47,853 bases of DNA from Natronogracilivirga saccharolytica (GTDB lineage: Bacteria; Bacteroidota; Rhodothermia; Balneolales; Natronogracilivirgulaceae), in contig NZ_JAFIDN010000016.1 in NCBI RefSeq assembly GCF_017921895.1, positions 1 through 47,853 of the forward strand, given 5' to 3'. The translations under genes and the position numbers were made by a program. Positions 36,013 through 44,667 of the stretch are shown in pieces (position 1 is the first letter of the stretch; every line of letters begins with the position of its first letter). The notes beneath the pieces are model-generated. The model saw only the letters and a list, made by a program, of their open reading frames with translations, made no database searches and had not been told where the DNA came from.

Positions 36013-37263
36013 TTATGAATCGCTTTTCAGCCGATACAGGATTTCCCCTGCTTTTTCCACAAGCAGAATGCCCTCATCTTCCCGGTTTTTCCATTGATCA
36101 ATATCGATGGTATCGGGATCCATGTAGCCAAGGTTGATCTGATCACATCGCTCCTTGCTGATGCCGGTCGCCAGAACGACCTCAACATTGGGCGTTTCAA
36201 CACCGTTTTCGAATGTACCGCTTCCTTTGACATGGGTGGAATGTGCAAGAATGCCGCGTGGGATATGCTGGAACCGGTCCATCTGCTTCATGAAATAGTC
36301 GCGGACATGATATCCGATTTCATCAATTAATTTTCCATGTGTGTAAGATACCTCGGTAATATGAGGAGCGTATATGATAAGACGTCCGCCTTTGGCAATT
36401 ACGGGCTCGAGTTTGTACATGCATTTGCCGGCAGTCCAGACGTCCTGATACATGGGCGGAGCCATAGAAAGAACATCCTTGAAGGGTTTGCCGACATACC
36501 GGATGTGCTCGTGTGACGACAGTTCGGCCGCTTTTTTGTAGGCATTCTCCGGAGTTCCCATGAAGATGCCTTTGATTCCCCGTCCCTTGATAACCATGCT
36601 GAAACATGTTCTGGGAAGATCGATCATGGCTGCTGCCTTGTCGACCACCGCCCGCACCGGTGTGTAACTCGTTCCGATGATATTGCGATTGGTAATAACA
36701 GCTCCGAGCCAGTGAAAGAAATTCAGGATTTTGGCACCGGATATCCCGGGGAAAAAGTATTTATTACCACCGGAGAATCCGACTACTTCGTGCGGAAATG
36801 TCGGTGCCAGCATCAGAACATGATCATAATCAAAAATCAATTTGTTTATTTCAACGGGCACATCTTCTCCAAACAATCCGCCGGAGATTTCTTCGATTTC
36901 TGATTTTTTGATCGTACCCAGTTGTACCAGTTGATCGGGATCATCCCAGCGGTGATTATGAACCTTGTAGTGGGGCACACCGTTTTGACCCCGCCCGAGC
37001 ATTTTGTTGATCGCCTCCTCGGACATAGGCTGATGAGTGCCCAGGGCGATAAGATACTCAAGGGTATTTACCCGTTGTCCGAGCTGCTCGTGCAGTAGTC
37101 GGTAAAGCGTGTCAAGCGGAGCGGTTCGCGTGCTGTCGGGTATGACGACCAAGACATTTTTGTTATCCAGAGGCAAGTCTGCAAGTGCCCTGGTAAAAAA
37201 TTCATCGAGTTGGTCTTCGGTCAGGTTATCTTCAGTACTGATCTTTTCTAATACCATAGTCAC
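36013..37263 (-). CDS. LarA-family nickel-pincer epimerase/racemase
   Basis: The 416-residue protein is a homolog of lactate racemase LarA, whose nickel-pincer cofactor epimerises 2-hydroxy acids by hydride transfer. The cofactor lysine is Lys168 in SGGNKYFFPGI. His158 and His184 are spaced 10 before and 16 after it, exactly as His174 and His200 are to Lys184 in the Lactobacillus enzyme. The N-terminal PDSTR (42-46) and GTHQP blocks are also family marks. Family members acting on gluconate at C2 are known. Between HAD and gnd genes in a uronate cluster, a sugar-acid C2 epimerase is likelier than a lactate racemase. The cofactor genes larB, larC and larE are not in the window. Confidence 0.82.
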   Translation of the reverse strand: MTMVLEKISTEDNLTEDQLDEFFTRALADLPLDNKNVLVVIPDSTRTAPLDTLYRLLHEQLGQRVNTLEYLIALGTHQPMSEEAINKMLGRGQNGVPHYKVHNHRWDDPDQLVQLGTIKKSEIEEISGGLFGEDVPVEINKLIFDYDHVLMLAPTFPHEVVGFSGGNKYFFPGISGAKILNFFHWLGAVITNRNIIGTSYTPVRAVVDKAAAMIDLPRTCFSMVIKGRGIKGIFMGTPENAYKKAAELSSHEHIRYVGKPFKDVLSMAPPMYQDVWTAGKCMYKLEPVIAKGGRLIIYAPHITEVSYTHGKLIDEIGYHVRDYFMKQMDRFQHIPRGILAHSTHVKGSGTFENGVETPNVEVVLATGISKERCDQINLGYMDPDTIDIDQWKNREDEGILLVEKAGEILYRLKSDS

Positions 37264-37340
37264 ACAGATTTAACGTATTGCATTTCTCAGAACATTATTG
37301 GCTTTGCAGTTTTCAGCTTACCGGCTGCATGCCAAGCTGC

Positions 37341-38237
37341 CTACCGTTTCCACGGCGGAGTATCAGGCAAAATGTCCAGAAACTCCTGGATAAGGTTCTC
37401 TTCATAAGATCCTGCATACTCACCCCGGATAAACCGGTCAGATGCTTCATCATAAAAACGCTGCCACGAGGCATCCTCATTCCCTGGCATAATGGGATAG
37501 AATAGTGCATTATTGGCTTTTGCCGCATTCATATCACCGGGTGCATCCCCGATCATGAGTATGTGTTCCGGTTTATATTTGCCGGTAGCCGCTAGTTGCA
37601 AATGCTGTTTTTTAGGCCCCATTTCCTGTCCGGCTATAAGGCGAACCTGATTGTCGATCTCATTTTCACTCCATTCTTTTTCCAAAGCATCGGTGGGAGT
37701 TGCCGAGACGACCATCATATCTGCGGTACCATTCATTTTTTCAAGACTTTCACGAACATACGGGAATGGCGGCATTCCGTATACCATGTCATCGACGGTT
37801 TGGTTGACCGCATTGCTCCATTCCAGTGCTGTTTTAAGCTCGTCGTTTGTTCCGACTTCCTCTATGTATTCTTTAAAAGAAGAATTGCTCAGAGGCCGAC
37901 CTGAATCGATGAATTTTCGTAATTCCGGAACCTCTGGTATGGAACGTCCCCTTTTTTTTACTTCATCCCATTCACGCAACAGGTCAAAACTCATCACAAG
38001 GGCGGGAAACCGGTTTATTCCTCTCCATTTGGAGTATAGATTGACAAATTCGGCTGCATCCCTTGCATATTTTGATACTGCCTGAAGATTCCAGTGTTTT
38101 ATAATATTGGGAATAAAACACTCTTTATGCTTTATTTCCATGGTGTCGAAAACACATCCGTCGGAATCGATACCAATAAAAAATTCATGTTGTATTTTCA
38201 GTTTTTTCAATACCTCTGTCGGTTTGTCTGAACTCAT
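37341..38237 (-). CDS. HAD-superfamily hydrolase (sugar-phosphate phosphatase-like)
   Basis: The 298-residue protein has the HAD nucleophile motif with Asp24 and Asp26 (GIDSDGCVFD), a motif II serine or threonine in VVSATPT, and the acidic motif GDAPGD. A helical cap lies between motifs I and II. It is probably a cytoplasmic phosphatase of the phosphoglycolate phosphatase type with an unknown sugar-phosphate substrate. It is the first gene of the minus-strand operon that continues to larA-like, gnd, PFK and tkt. The operator at 38249-38260 ends 12 bases before its start codon, so repression should be direct. Confidence 0.8.
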   Translation of the reverse strand: MSSDKPTEVLKKLKIQHEFFIGIDSDGCVFDTMEIKHKECFIPNIIKHWNLQAVSKYARDAAEFVNLYSKWRGINRFPALVMSFDLLREWDEVKKRGRSIPEVPELRKFIDSGRPLSNSSFKEYIEEVGTNDELKTALEWSNAVNQTVDDMVYGMPPFPYVRESLEKMNGTADMMVVSATPTDALEKEWSENEIDNQVRLIAGQEMGPKKQHLQLAATGKYKPEHILMIGDAPGDMNAAKANNALFYPIMPGNEDASWQRFYDEASDRFIRGEYAGSYEENLIQEFLDILPDTPPWKR

Positions 38238-38248
38238 TTTATTGAAGA

Positions 38249-38260
38249 TTAAACGGTTAA
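38249..38260. promoter_or_regulatory. LacI-type operator upstream of the HAD-larA operon
   Basis: TTAAACGGTTAA is identical to the site at 38555-38566. It lies 11 bp upstream of the minus-strand start codon at 38237, so bound repressor would block initiation or early elongation. Confidence 0.7.
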
Positions 38261-38525
38261 GTAAAATACTATATGGTTCTTATGTTTAGAGCAAAATTGT
38301 TTCATTTAATTAGCTTGGTGTAGGAAATTGTGTATTAAACAGAAAACGCTTAATAGGAATCGTAGGGTAGTGAGATCTGAAAAAAAAGTCAATTCTTACC
38401 TTGTCTTGCATTGAAATTTAAAATTATCACAAAAAAAAATACGGTGTGAACTTATGTCAGCCATTCTGCAGTGATGACAGTGTAGGGCAAGTATCAAAAA
38501 AAATGCAACAGTACTTGATATAGAT

Positions 38526-38554
38526 TTGACGATTTCATATTGTAAATATATTAA
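38526..38554 (+). promoter_or_regulatory. Probable promoter of the TRAP-uronate operon
   Basis: TTGACG (38526-38531) is followed by a 17-bp spacer and TATTAA (38549-38554). The operator begins at the next base, so the repressor would cover the transcription start, a classical LacI arrangement. Confidence 0.45.
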
Positions 38555-38566
38555 TTAAACGGTTAA
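38555..38566. promoter_or_regulatory. LacI-type operator upstream of dctP
   Basis: TTAAACGGTTAA, with the arms TTAA/TTAA around aCGg, lies 12 bp upstream of the dctP start and directly after a -10-like hexamer. It is the same 12-mer as at 38249. Confidence 0.75.
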
Positions 38567-38577
38567 GAAACCAGCTA

Positions 38578-39612
38578 ATGTCTGTTATTAATTTTTCAAG
38601 CATGGTTATAAGTGGAATAAAATCAAAGGCTGTATGCTTTACAGTATTATTTTTGACTTTTGCATCTTGCGGACCCATTGATGACACAGTGGTACTGCGT
38701 TTGGGGCATGGTCTTGATTCATCTCATCCGGTTCATAAAGGTATGGAGCGCATGGCCGAGTTGGTTTATGAAAAATCCGACGGAGAGATGCGAATTGATA
38801 TTTATCCAAACGAACAGCTGGGAACAGAGCGGGAAACTCTGGAGCTGCTGCAAATCGGAAGCGTGGATATCACCAAGGTTTCGGCTGCGGTGATGGAAGG
38901 TTTCACCAGGAAATTTTCGATTTTCAGCGTTCCTTTCATGTTTGTCAATGAAGAGCATATGCATGAGATGCTTGACGGCCCTATTGGGAAGCGGGTTCTG
39001 GATGCTGCAGAGCCTTATCGGCTCGTCGGATTATGCTATTATGATGCTGGCAGTCGAAGTTTTTACACCACTGACCGGCCTGTCCGTAAGCCGGAAGATC
39101 TCGAGGGATTGAGTATCAGGGTACAGGAGAGTGTCTCTGCCATCCGAATGGTGAATATTCTGGGAGGATCCGCAACTCCAATATCATGGGGTGAGCTGTA
39201 CACTGCTCTGCAGCAGGGGGTGGTGGATGGTGCCGAAAATAATCCCCCCAGCTTTTATCTCTCCAGACATTACGAAGTGTCAAAATATTATACTCTGAAT
39301 GAACATACGGCAGTTCCGGACGTACTGCTTATTTCCTCCAACACCTGGGAAAACATACTCAGTGAAGAGCAAAGGGAAATAGTTCAGGAAGCTGCACTTG
39401 AGTCGGTGCCTTATCAGCGTGAGGAGTGGGAAAAAGCCACTGAAGAAGCACTTGAAGCTGTGGAAAAAGCCGGTGTCGAAATAATCTATCCCGACCGGGA
39501 GCCATTCATGGAAGCCTCAGAGCCGTTTTATGAAAGGATGCGAGCGGAGCAGCCGGAACTTTATGAACTTTTTACAGAAATACAGGAGCTTGGCCGTGAA
39601 TTTACTGATTAA
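38578..39612 (+). CDS. dctP: TRAP transporter substrate-binding protein (lipoprotein)
   Basis: The 344-residue DctP-family protein captures the substrate in the periplasm and delivers it to DctQM. Lipoprotein processing is predicted at Cys31 (LTFASC). The ligand carboxylate is probably held by Arg181 in LSIRVQES, the conserved TRAP arginine, followed by the family block PISWGELYTALQQGVVDGAENN. It heads an operon for glucuronate and galacturonate breakdown, so uronates are the likely substrate. A lipid-anchored DctP is less common than a soluble one. The gene overlaps dctQ by 17 bases. Confidence 0.93.
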   Translation: MSVINFSSMVISGIKSKAVCFTVLFLTFASCGPIDDTVVLRLGHGLDSSHPVHKGMERMAELVYEKSDGEMRIDIYPNEQLGTERETLELLQIGSVDITKVSAAVMEGFTRKFSIFSVPFMFVNEEHMHEMLDGPIGKRVLDAAEPYRLVGLCYYDAGSRSFYTTDRPVRKPEDLEGLSIRVQESVSAIRMVNILGGSATPISWGELYTALQQGVVDGAENNPPSFYLSRHYEVSKYYTLNEHTAVPDVLLISSNTWENILSEEQREIVQEAALESVPYQREEWEKATEEALEAVEKAGVEIIYPDREPFMEASEPFYERMRAEQPELYELFTEIQELGREFTD

Positions 39613-40123
39613 AACTCTCGATTACTTTCTTTCCCGACTGTCGATCACATTAATGACCGTCCTTGTGCTAACAGTACTGTTACAGGTATTCATGCGCTAT
39701 ATCATTGGAAGTCCGGTAACATTTACCGAAGAACTTTCTCGTTTTCTTCTGATCTGGCTTGGATTAATGGCGGCGAGTTATGCCTACAGACAGAGGTCAC
39801 ACCTTGCGCTGGATTTATTGATTCTTAAAATGAGAGGTCGTCAAAAAGTAGTGCTGAACGTTATAATTCATGCACTTATAGGACTTTTCTCCATTTCGGT
39901 TCTTGTAATAGGTGGCATTCAGCTTGTATATGTGACCTATGCTCTTGAACAGTATTCTTCAGCACTGGGTATTTCTATGGGCATTGTATACATTGCAGTT
40001 CCACTAAGTGGTGTCGCTATTACCATATATGCCGTTGATTTTATTTTGCAGGAGCTGGGATTGAGGGAAAGTGATATGGTAACGGAAACCGCAACAAGCG
40101 AAGAAGATTTACATACGGGGTAA
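39596..40123 (+). CDS. dctQ: TRAP transporter small membrane subunit
   Basis: I place the start at GTG 39596, seven bases after AGGAG (39584-39588), because the longer open frame from 39530 runs deep inside dctP. The 175-residue protein has four hydrophobic helices and the DctQ motif FTEELSRFLLIWLGLMAASYAYR. It bridges DctP and DctM in the inner membrane. The polar C-terminal tail is short. It overlaps dctP and lies 12 bases before dctM, so translation is coupled. Confidence 0.9.
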   Translation: MNLLIKTLDYFLSRLSITLMTVLVLTVLLQVFMRYIIGSPVTFTEELSRFLLIWLGLMAASYAYRQRSHLALDLLILKMRGRQKVVLNVIIHALIGLFSISVLVIGGIQLVYVTYALEQYSSALGISMGIVYIAVPLSGVAITIYAVDFILQELGLRESDMVTETATSEEDLHTG

Positions 40124-40135
40124 CTGGAGATTTTT

Positions 40136-41434
40136 ATGGATATTATCGGAATTTTGGTTTTGGTCATTACTTTTGCACTGTTGCTGGCTATCGGTGTTCC
40201 TGTGGCATTCAGCATCGGAATTGCCACAATTCTGACGTTGCTTGTCAGCGTAGATTTTATTCCTGCCGTTACCACAGTAGCCCAGCGACTGGGTACCGGG
40301 CTTGACAGTTTTACTCTTCTTGCCATTCCTTTTTTTATTTTTGCCGGTCAAATTATGAACCGGGGAGGTATAGCCGAACGGCTGATCGATTTTGCCAAAG
40401 CGCTGGTGGGTATGTTGCCGGGTGGACTTGCTTATGTTAATACTCTTGCTGCCATGCTTTTCGGAGCGATATCCGGATCGGCCGTTGCTGCCGCCTCTGC
40501 AGTTGGTTCATTTATGACACCCCAAATGGAAAAACAGGGGTACGAGCGTGGCTACAGTGCATCGGTTAACATTACATCAGCAACCACGGGTCTGCTAATT
40601 CCGCCCAGCAACATTCTTATCGTCTACTCCCTGGCCAGCGGCGGTGTCTCCATTGCGGCTCTGTTTCTGGCCGGCTATTTGCCAGGTGCATTTACCGGGC
40701 TTATGATTATGTTTGTGGCCGGCTATTTTGCCTATCTGCGAAAATATCCCACATCTGAGCGTCTCCCGCTAAAAGAGGTGGTCATAAAGTTCGGACGCGC
40801 CATTCCAAGTTTGTTGATGATTGTAATTGTGATAGGTGGAATCATAGCCGGGATTTTTACCGCTACCGAAGCATCAGCCATTGCCGTGCTCTATGCTTTC
40901 GTACTTGCGTTTTTAATCAACAGGGAACTGAAACTATCTGAATTGAAGCATGTTGTTCTTGCCAGTTGCAATACTACGGCCATTGTTGCCTTGCTTATCG
41001 GAACATCACTTGGTATGTCATGGGTCATGTCCTATGAAAATATTCCCCAAATGGTTACATCGGGCTTGCTGACCCTTAGTGACAATCCGTTCCTGATTTT
41101 GGTTATTATCAATGTAACCTTGCTGGCCGTAGGAGTTTTTATGGATATGACACCAGCTGTACTGATTTTTACCCCGATTTTTCTGCCTGTTGTCATGGAG
41201 TTGGGCATGGACCCCGTCCATTTTGGAATTATGATGATTTTAAACCTGAGTGTCGGACTTTGCACTCCACCGGTAGGTACCGTTTTGTTTGTGGGATGTG
41301 CGGTGGCCAAACTTTCAATAACCCAGTTGATAAAGCCCTTATTGCCATTTTACGCCGCAATGATTTTCTCGCTTATCGTAGTCATATGGTTTGAGGAACT
41401 CAGCTTGTTTCTCCCGCGATTACTCGGGTTTTAA
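40136..41434 (+). CDS. dctM: TRAP transporter large permease subunit
   Basis: The 432-residue DctM has about 12 membrane helices. Family blocks include PFFIFAGQIMNRGGIAERL, MLFGAISGSAVAAASAVGSF, TGLLIPPSNILIVYS and the C-terminal GLCTPPVGTVLF. It forms the sodium-coupled elevator permease. GGAG lies 8 bases before the ATG. It is followed after 37 bases by uxaE, which supports uronate import. Confidence 0.95.
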   Translation: MDIIGILVLVITFALLLAIGVPVAFSIGIATILTLLVSVDFIPAVTTVAQRLGTGLDSFTLLAIPFFIFAGQIMNRGGIAERLIDFAKALVGMLPGGLAYVNTLAAMLFGAISGSAVAAASAVGSFMTPQMEKQGYERGYSASVNITSATTGLLIPPSNILIVYSLASGGVSIAALFLAGYLPGAFTGLMIMFVAGYFAYLRKYPTSERLPLKEVVIKFGRAIPSLLMIVIVIGGIIAGIFTATEASAIAVLYAFVLAFLINRELKLSELKHVVLASCNTTAIVALLIGTSLGMSWVMSYENIPQMVTSGLLTLSDNPFLILVIINVTLLAVGVFMDMTPAVLIFTPIFLPVVMELGMDPVHFGIMMILNLSVGLCTPPVGTVLFVGCAVAKLSITQLIKPLLPFYAAMIFSLIVVIWFEELSLFLPRLLGF

Positions 41435-41471
41435 AAATGATGTATAAAACTTCTAAGCTCCAGTTATTGTA

Positions 41472-43004
41472 ATGTCGATGGTGGACAACACGAGCCTGTT
41501 CAGCGAAGTTTTTCAAAACCGCTTTCCGGATTTTGAAATCATCGCCTCTTCAGTTACTGAGCAAAACAACATATTTTTCGCATCGGCCATAAAAGGATCA
41601 GAAAAGAAATTGATCCTGGCTGCCGGCGAATCCTCCGGGATACCTTCCGGATTCCGTGGTTCAAAAGTTGATGATGAAGAGTGCTCTTATCTTGTATGCA
41701 ATCAAAATCACGATAATGCCAGGGCAGTAAGATCTTTACTGTCATATACCAAACCGGTAATTCTGGGAAATGCCAATTCATTCGGCTTTGGGGATCGGCT
41801 GGGCAACGCAGGTCCGGCACATTTACGTGCTCTTGCAGACAGTGAACCGGTGTTCAAACCAGTTCTGGCACAACAGTCTATCCGGGAGCTCGATCGCACC
41901 GGGAGAAGTGCCCGGGAAGTCTTGGATGCCGCTACATGGGCGGTATTACAGGAGGGATACACTGCCGGATTCGGGGCGGATGCAGATCATCTGAAGACTC
42001 CGGAAGATATTGACCGTATGATAGGTGCCGGATTTACCATGTTCACCATAGATCCGAGTGATCACGTCAACAACCGAAGCCAGAGGATGAGCAAGCCGCA
42101 ACTGCTTGATGCTTTCAAACAGTTGCCATGGTATGGCTTGAATGATAGTCCCAACCAGTTTCTTAAACGGTACATGGGGAAAACATTCCGCTTGGCTAAT
42201 GAGTATGAACTTGAACTATCGGAAATTACCGTACTCAGAGCAGCAGTCAAATATGGCAATGTGCTGATGCATACACAGGAAATGTTCCGGTATCTTTCCG
42301 AATTCTATTCCGGGAATGATGTGGAGGTTGAACTTTCCGTCGATGAAACTACTCATCCAACAACGCCCGATGAACATTTAATCATCACCTCGGAGCTGCA
42401 GCGCATTGGTGTACATCTGGTAAGCCTTGCACCCCGGTTTTCCGGTGTTTTTGAAAAAGGAATTGATTTTCGTGGGGATCTGGATGTTTTTTGCAATGAG
42501 TATCTGCTGCATCAGGCAATTGCCGAAGAATATGGAGATTATAAACTGAGCATTCATACCGGAAGCGACAAGTTTCAGGTATATGAGTCTATCGGAGCGC
42601 TTGGAACAGGCAGGGTCCATATTAAAACTTCCGGAACAAGCTATCTTGAAGCACTCCGGGTGGTAGCTAATTCTGACGCCTCGTTATTCCGAGAAATCAT
42701 GGGGTTATCTTTGCAGCGTTTTGAAACAGATCGAAAAACCTATCACATATCTGCTGATGCCGGTCACTTGCGAGATCCGCTTGAGTACCAGGATGATGAT
42801 TTACCCAAACTGCTGGATGATGATAACGCACGGCAGGTTTTTCATGTTACTTTCGGATCGGTGTTGACTCATGTACCGCAAAATAATCCGGAACAGGGTT
42901 TTCGTAAACGTATCATGGAGGTGTTGCAATGCAATGAAAAGGTGTATGAAAAGTGTCTTTACAGACATTTTCGGCGGCATATTGCTCCGTTTGAAAAGAA
43001 ATGA
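41472..43004 (+). CDS. uxaE: Tagaturonate/fructuronate epimerase
   Basis: The 510-residue protein matches the UxaE (tagaturonate epimerase) family, known first from Thermotoga-type galacturonate pathways. It swaps D-tagaturonate and D-fructuronate so that galacturonate joins the mannonate branch. Supporting blocks are GNANSFGFGDRLGNAGPAHL, YTAGFGADADHLKTPEDI, FTIDPSDHVNN and SVDETTHPTTP, rich in His, Asp and Glu suitable for a metal site. It stands in for UxaA and UxaB, which are absent. The position between TRAP genes and uxuB agrees with this role. Confidence 0.88.
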   Translation: MSMVDNTSLFSEVFQNRFPDFEIIASSVTEQNNIFFASAIKGSEKKLILAAGESSGIPSGFRGSKVDDEECSYLVCNQNHDNARAVRSLLSYTKPVILGNANSFGFGDRLGNAGPAHLRALADSEPVFKPVLAQQSIRELDRTGRSAREVLDAATWAVLQEGYTAGFGADADHLKTPEDIDRMIGAGFTMFTIDPSDHVNNRSQRMSKPQLLDAFKQLPWYGLNDSPNQFLKRYMGKTFRLANEYELELSEITVLRAAVKYGNVLMHTQEMFRYLSEFYSGNDVEVELSVDETTHPTTPDEHLIITSELQRIGVHLVSLAPRFSGVFEKGIDFRGDLDVFCNEYLLHQAIAEEYGDYKLSIHTGSDKFQVYESIGALGTGRVHIKTSGTSYLEALRVVANSDASLFREIMGLSLQRFETDRKTYHISADAGHLRDPLEYQDDDLPKLLDDDNARQVFHVTFGSVLTHVPQNNPEQGFRKRIMEVLQCNEKVYEKCLYRHFRRHIAPFEKK

Positions 43005-43144
43005 CAACGAGTAACAGGTTGGAAGCTAACGTAAATAATATGCTTGCGTAAATAAAGCTTTAGTGCAGGTCATTCCGGCAGGCTGTCGGTTTGCTGGCCG
43101 GATTTTGATTTTTTAAAAAAACAATCGCAAATAATTGACAAAAT

Positions 43145-43969
43145 ATGAGTAAATCTGACTTATTTGATGTAAACGGCCAGGTCGCTGTTATCACCGGGGG
43201 AGCTGGTGTATTATGTGCTGAAATGGCATTGACACTGGGTCGGGCCGGTGCCAAGATAGCCTTGCTTGACATCGGCGAAGATGCCATGTCTGAAGTAAGC
43301 CATAATTTGGACAACGAAAGCATAGATAATATAGCCATCAAAACTGATGTGCTGGATAAATCCAGTATTGAAGAGGCTGCCCATAAAACGATAAGTCGTT
43401 TCGGGCGAGTTGATATCCTGATTAACGGAGCCGGAGGCAATAAACCCACTGCTACTACCAGTCCGGAGAAACCATTTTTTGATCTCCCGCAAGATGCTAT
43501 CAAATGGGTTTTCGATCTGAACTTTCTGGGTACATTTATGCCTTGCCAGGTATTTGGTAAATATTTCGCTGAACAGCAAAGTGGAAATATCATCAACGTT
43601 TCATCGATGAACGCCTTTACTCCTTTGACCAAAATTCCTGCCTATTCCGCGGCTAAAGCAGCGGTCAGTAATTTTACACAATGGCTGGCAGTCCATATGT
43701 CACAAAATTATTCAACGGATATTCGTGTCAATGGCATAGCTCCCGGATTTCTGCTGACCGATCAAAACCGGTTTTTACTTACAAATAAAGACGACGGCAG
43801 TCTCACTGATCGTGGGCAAACCATTGTTGATCATACCCCGGCTGCCCGGTTTGGTAATCCGGAAGACTTGGTTTCAACTGTAGTGTGGCTTGTCGCTCCT
43901 TCGTCTCAATTTGTAAACGGCATTGTTGTCCCGGTCGATGGTGGTTTTTCTGCATTCAGCGGTGTTTGA
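43145..43969 (+). CDS. uxuB: D-mannonate oxidoreductase, SDR type (UxuB-like)
   Basis: The 274-residue classical SDR reduces D-fructuronate to D-mannonate with NAD(P)H. Visible parts are TGGAGVLC (17-24) for the cofactor, NGAGGN (94-99), Ser154 and Tyr167-x3-Lys171. The block NGAGGNKPTATTSPEKPFFDLP is characteristic of the Bacillus YjmF-type mannonate oxidoreductases, which are not related to the long-chain UxuB of E. coli. It lies between uxaE and kdgA. The 140-bp gap before it has no clear promoter. Confidence 0.88.
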   Translation: MSKSDLFDVNGQVAVITGGAGVLCAEMALTLGRAGAKIALLDIGEDAMSEVSHNLDNESIDNIAIKTDVLDKSSIEEAAHKTISRFGRVDILINGAGGNKPTATTSPEKPFFDLPQDAIKWVFDLNFLGTFMPCQVFGKYFAEQQSGNIINVSSMNAFTPLTKIPAYSAAKAAVSNFTQWLAVHMSQNYSTDIRVNGIAPGFLLTDQNRFLLTNKDDGSLTDRGQTIVDHTPAARFGNPEDLVSTVVWLVAPSSQFVNGIVVPVDGGFSAFSGV

Positions 43970-44016
43970 ATCATCACAGGGTGAAAAATTGTTAAAACAA
44001 AAGACGTTTCTTTAGA

Positions 44017-44664
44017 ATGAATAGAAAGGAAGTAATAGAACAAATTGAGCAGGATAAACTGATTGCTGTGGTCAGGCTTGATGATCCGGCTGATTTGGAT
44101 TCAACCGTAGATTCTTTGTTAAAAGGAGGCGTTCGCATTATTGAGGCAACCATGACTATTCCCAAGTTGCTGGATTATGTTCCGTCGCTTGTCAATCGGG
44201 TTGGTGGTGATATGGTTTTCGGAATCGGATCTGTGCTGAACGAGGACATGGCTCGAAGTGTGATAGAGTCCGGTGCTTCATTTGTTGTCAGTCCGATCAT
44301 GCGAAAAGGTATTATAGAAGTTGCCCAGGATTATAACACGGCTGTATCGGTAGGGGCTTACACGCCAACGGAAATACAGACTGCATGGGAAGCCGGTAGC
44401 GATTTTGTCAAAGTTTTTCCGGCCGATACGCTGGGTCCGTCGTATATCAAAGGTGTACGTGCACCCATGCCGCATTTGAAGCTCTTGCCGACTGGTGGTG
44501 TAAATGTGGATAATGTTGACCAGTGGCTTGATGCCGGAGCAACGGCTCTTGGAGTAGGAAGTGCACTGGTGAATACCAAGGCGGTGCGAAACGGCCGGTT
44601 TGATGTGGTACGTGAAAATGCCCGAGCCTTTTCAAATGCAGTTAATAAATATATAGGAGGTTGA
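44017..44664 (+). CDS. kdgA: 2-keto-3-deoxy-6-phosphogluconate aldolase
   Basis: The 215-residue class I aldolase splits KDPG into pyruvate and glyceraldehyde 3-phosphate. The Schiff-base lysine is Lys132 in DFVKVFPAD and the general acid/base is Glu43 in IIEATM, both as in E. coli Eda. The phosphate site is LLPTGGVN. The kinase that makes KDPG is not in the window. Its 3' end contains AGGAGG, which serves as the ribosome site of uxaC three bases later. Confidence 0.95.
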   Translation: MNRKEVIEQIEQDKLIAVVRLDDPADLDSTVDSLLKGGVRIIEATMTIPKLLDYVPSLVNRVGGDMVFGIGSVLNEDMARSVIESGASFVVSPIMRKGIIEVAQDYNTAVSVGAYTPTEIQTAWEAGSDFVKVFPADTLGPSYIKGVRAPMPHLKLLPTGGVNVDNVDQWLDAGATALGVGSALVNTKAVRNGRFDVVRENARAFSNAVNKYIGG

Positions 44665-44667
44665 ATT

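Larger units (their letters stand above)
38238..38577. other. Divergent control region between HAD and TRAP operons
   Basis: This 340-bp AT-rich region holds two LacI-type operators, one near each start, and a promoter-like pair before dctP. A weaker half-site (AAAACGCTTAAT, 38343-38354) lies between them. No gene is visible. The arrangement would allow one repressor to control both halves of the cluster, perhaps by looping. Confidence 0.7.

Noticed and set aside
36013-37263. Plain lactate racemase call
   Set aside because: Fold and cofactor residues fit LarA, but the uronate context and absence of larBCE and lactate genes make a sugar-acid epimerase likelier.
38343-38354. AAAACGCTTAAT as a third operator in the divergent region
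   Set aside because: Only one half-site fits, so it was not listed as an operator.
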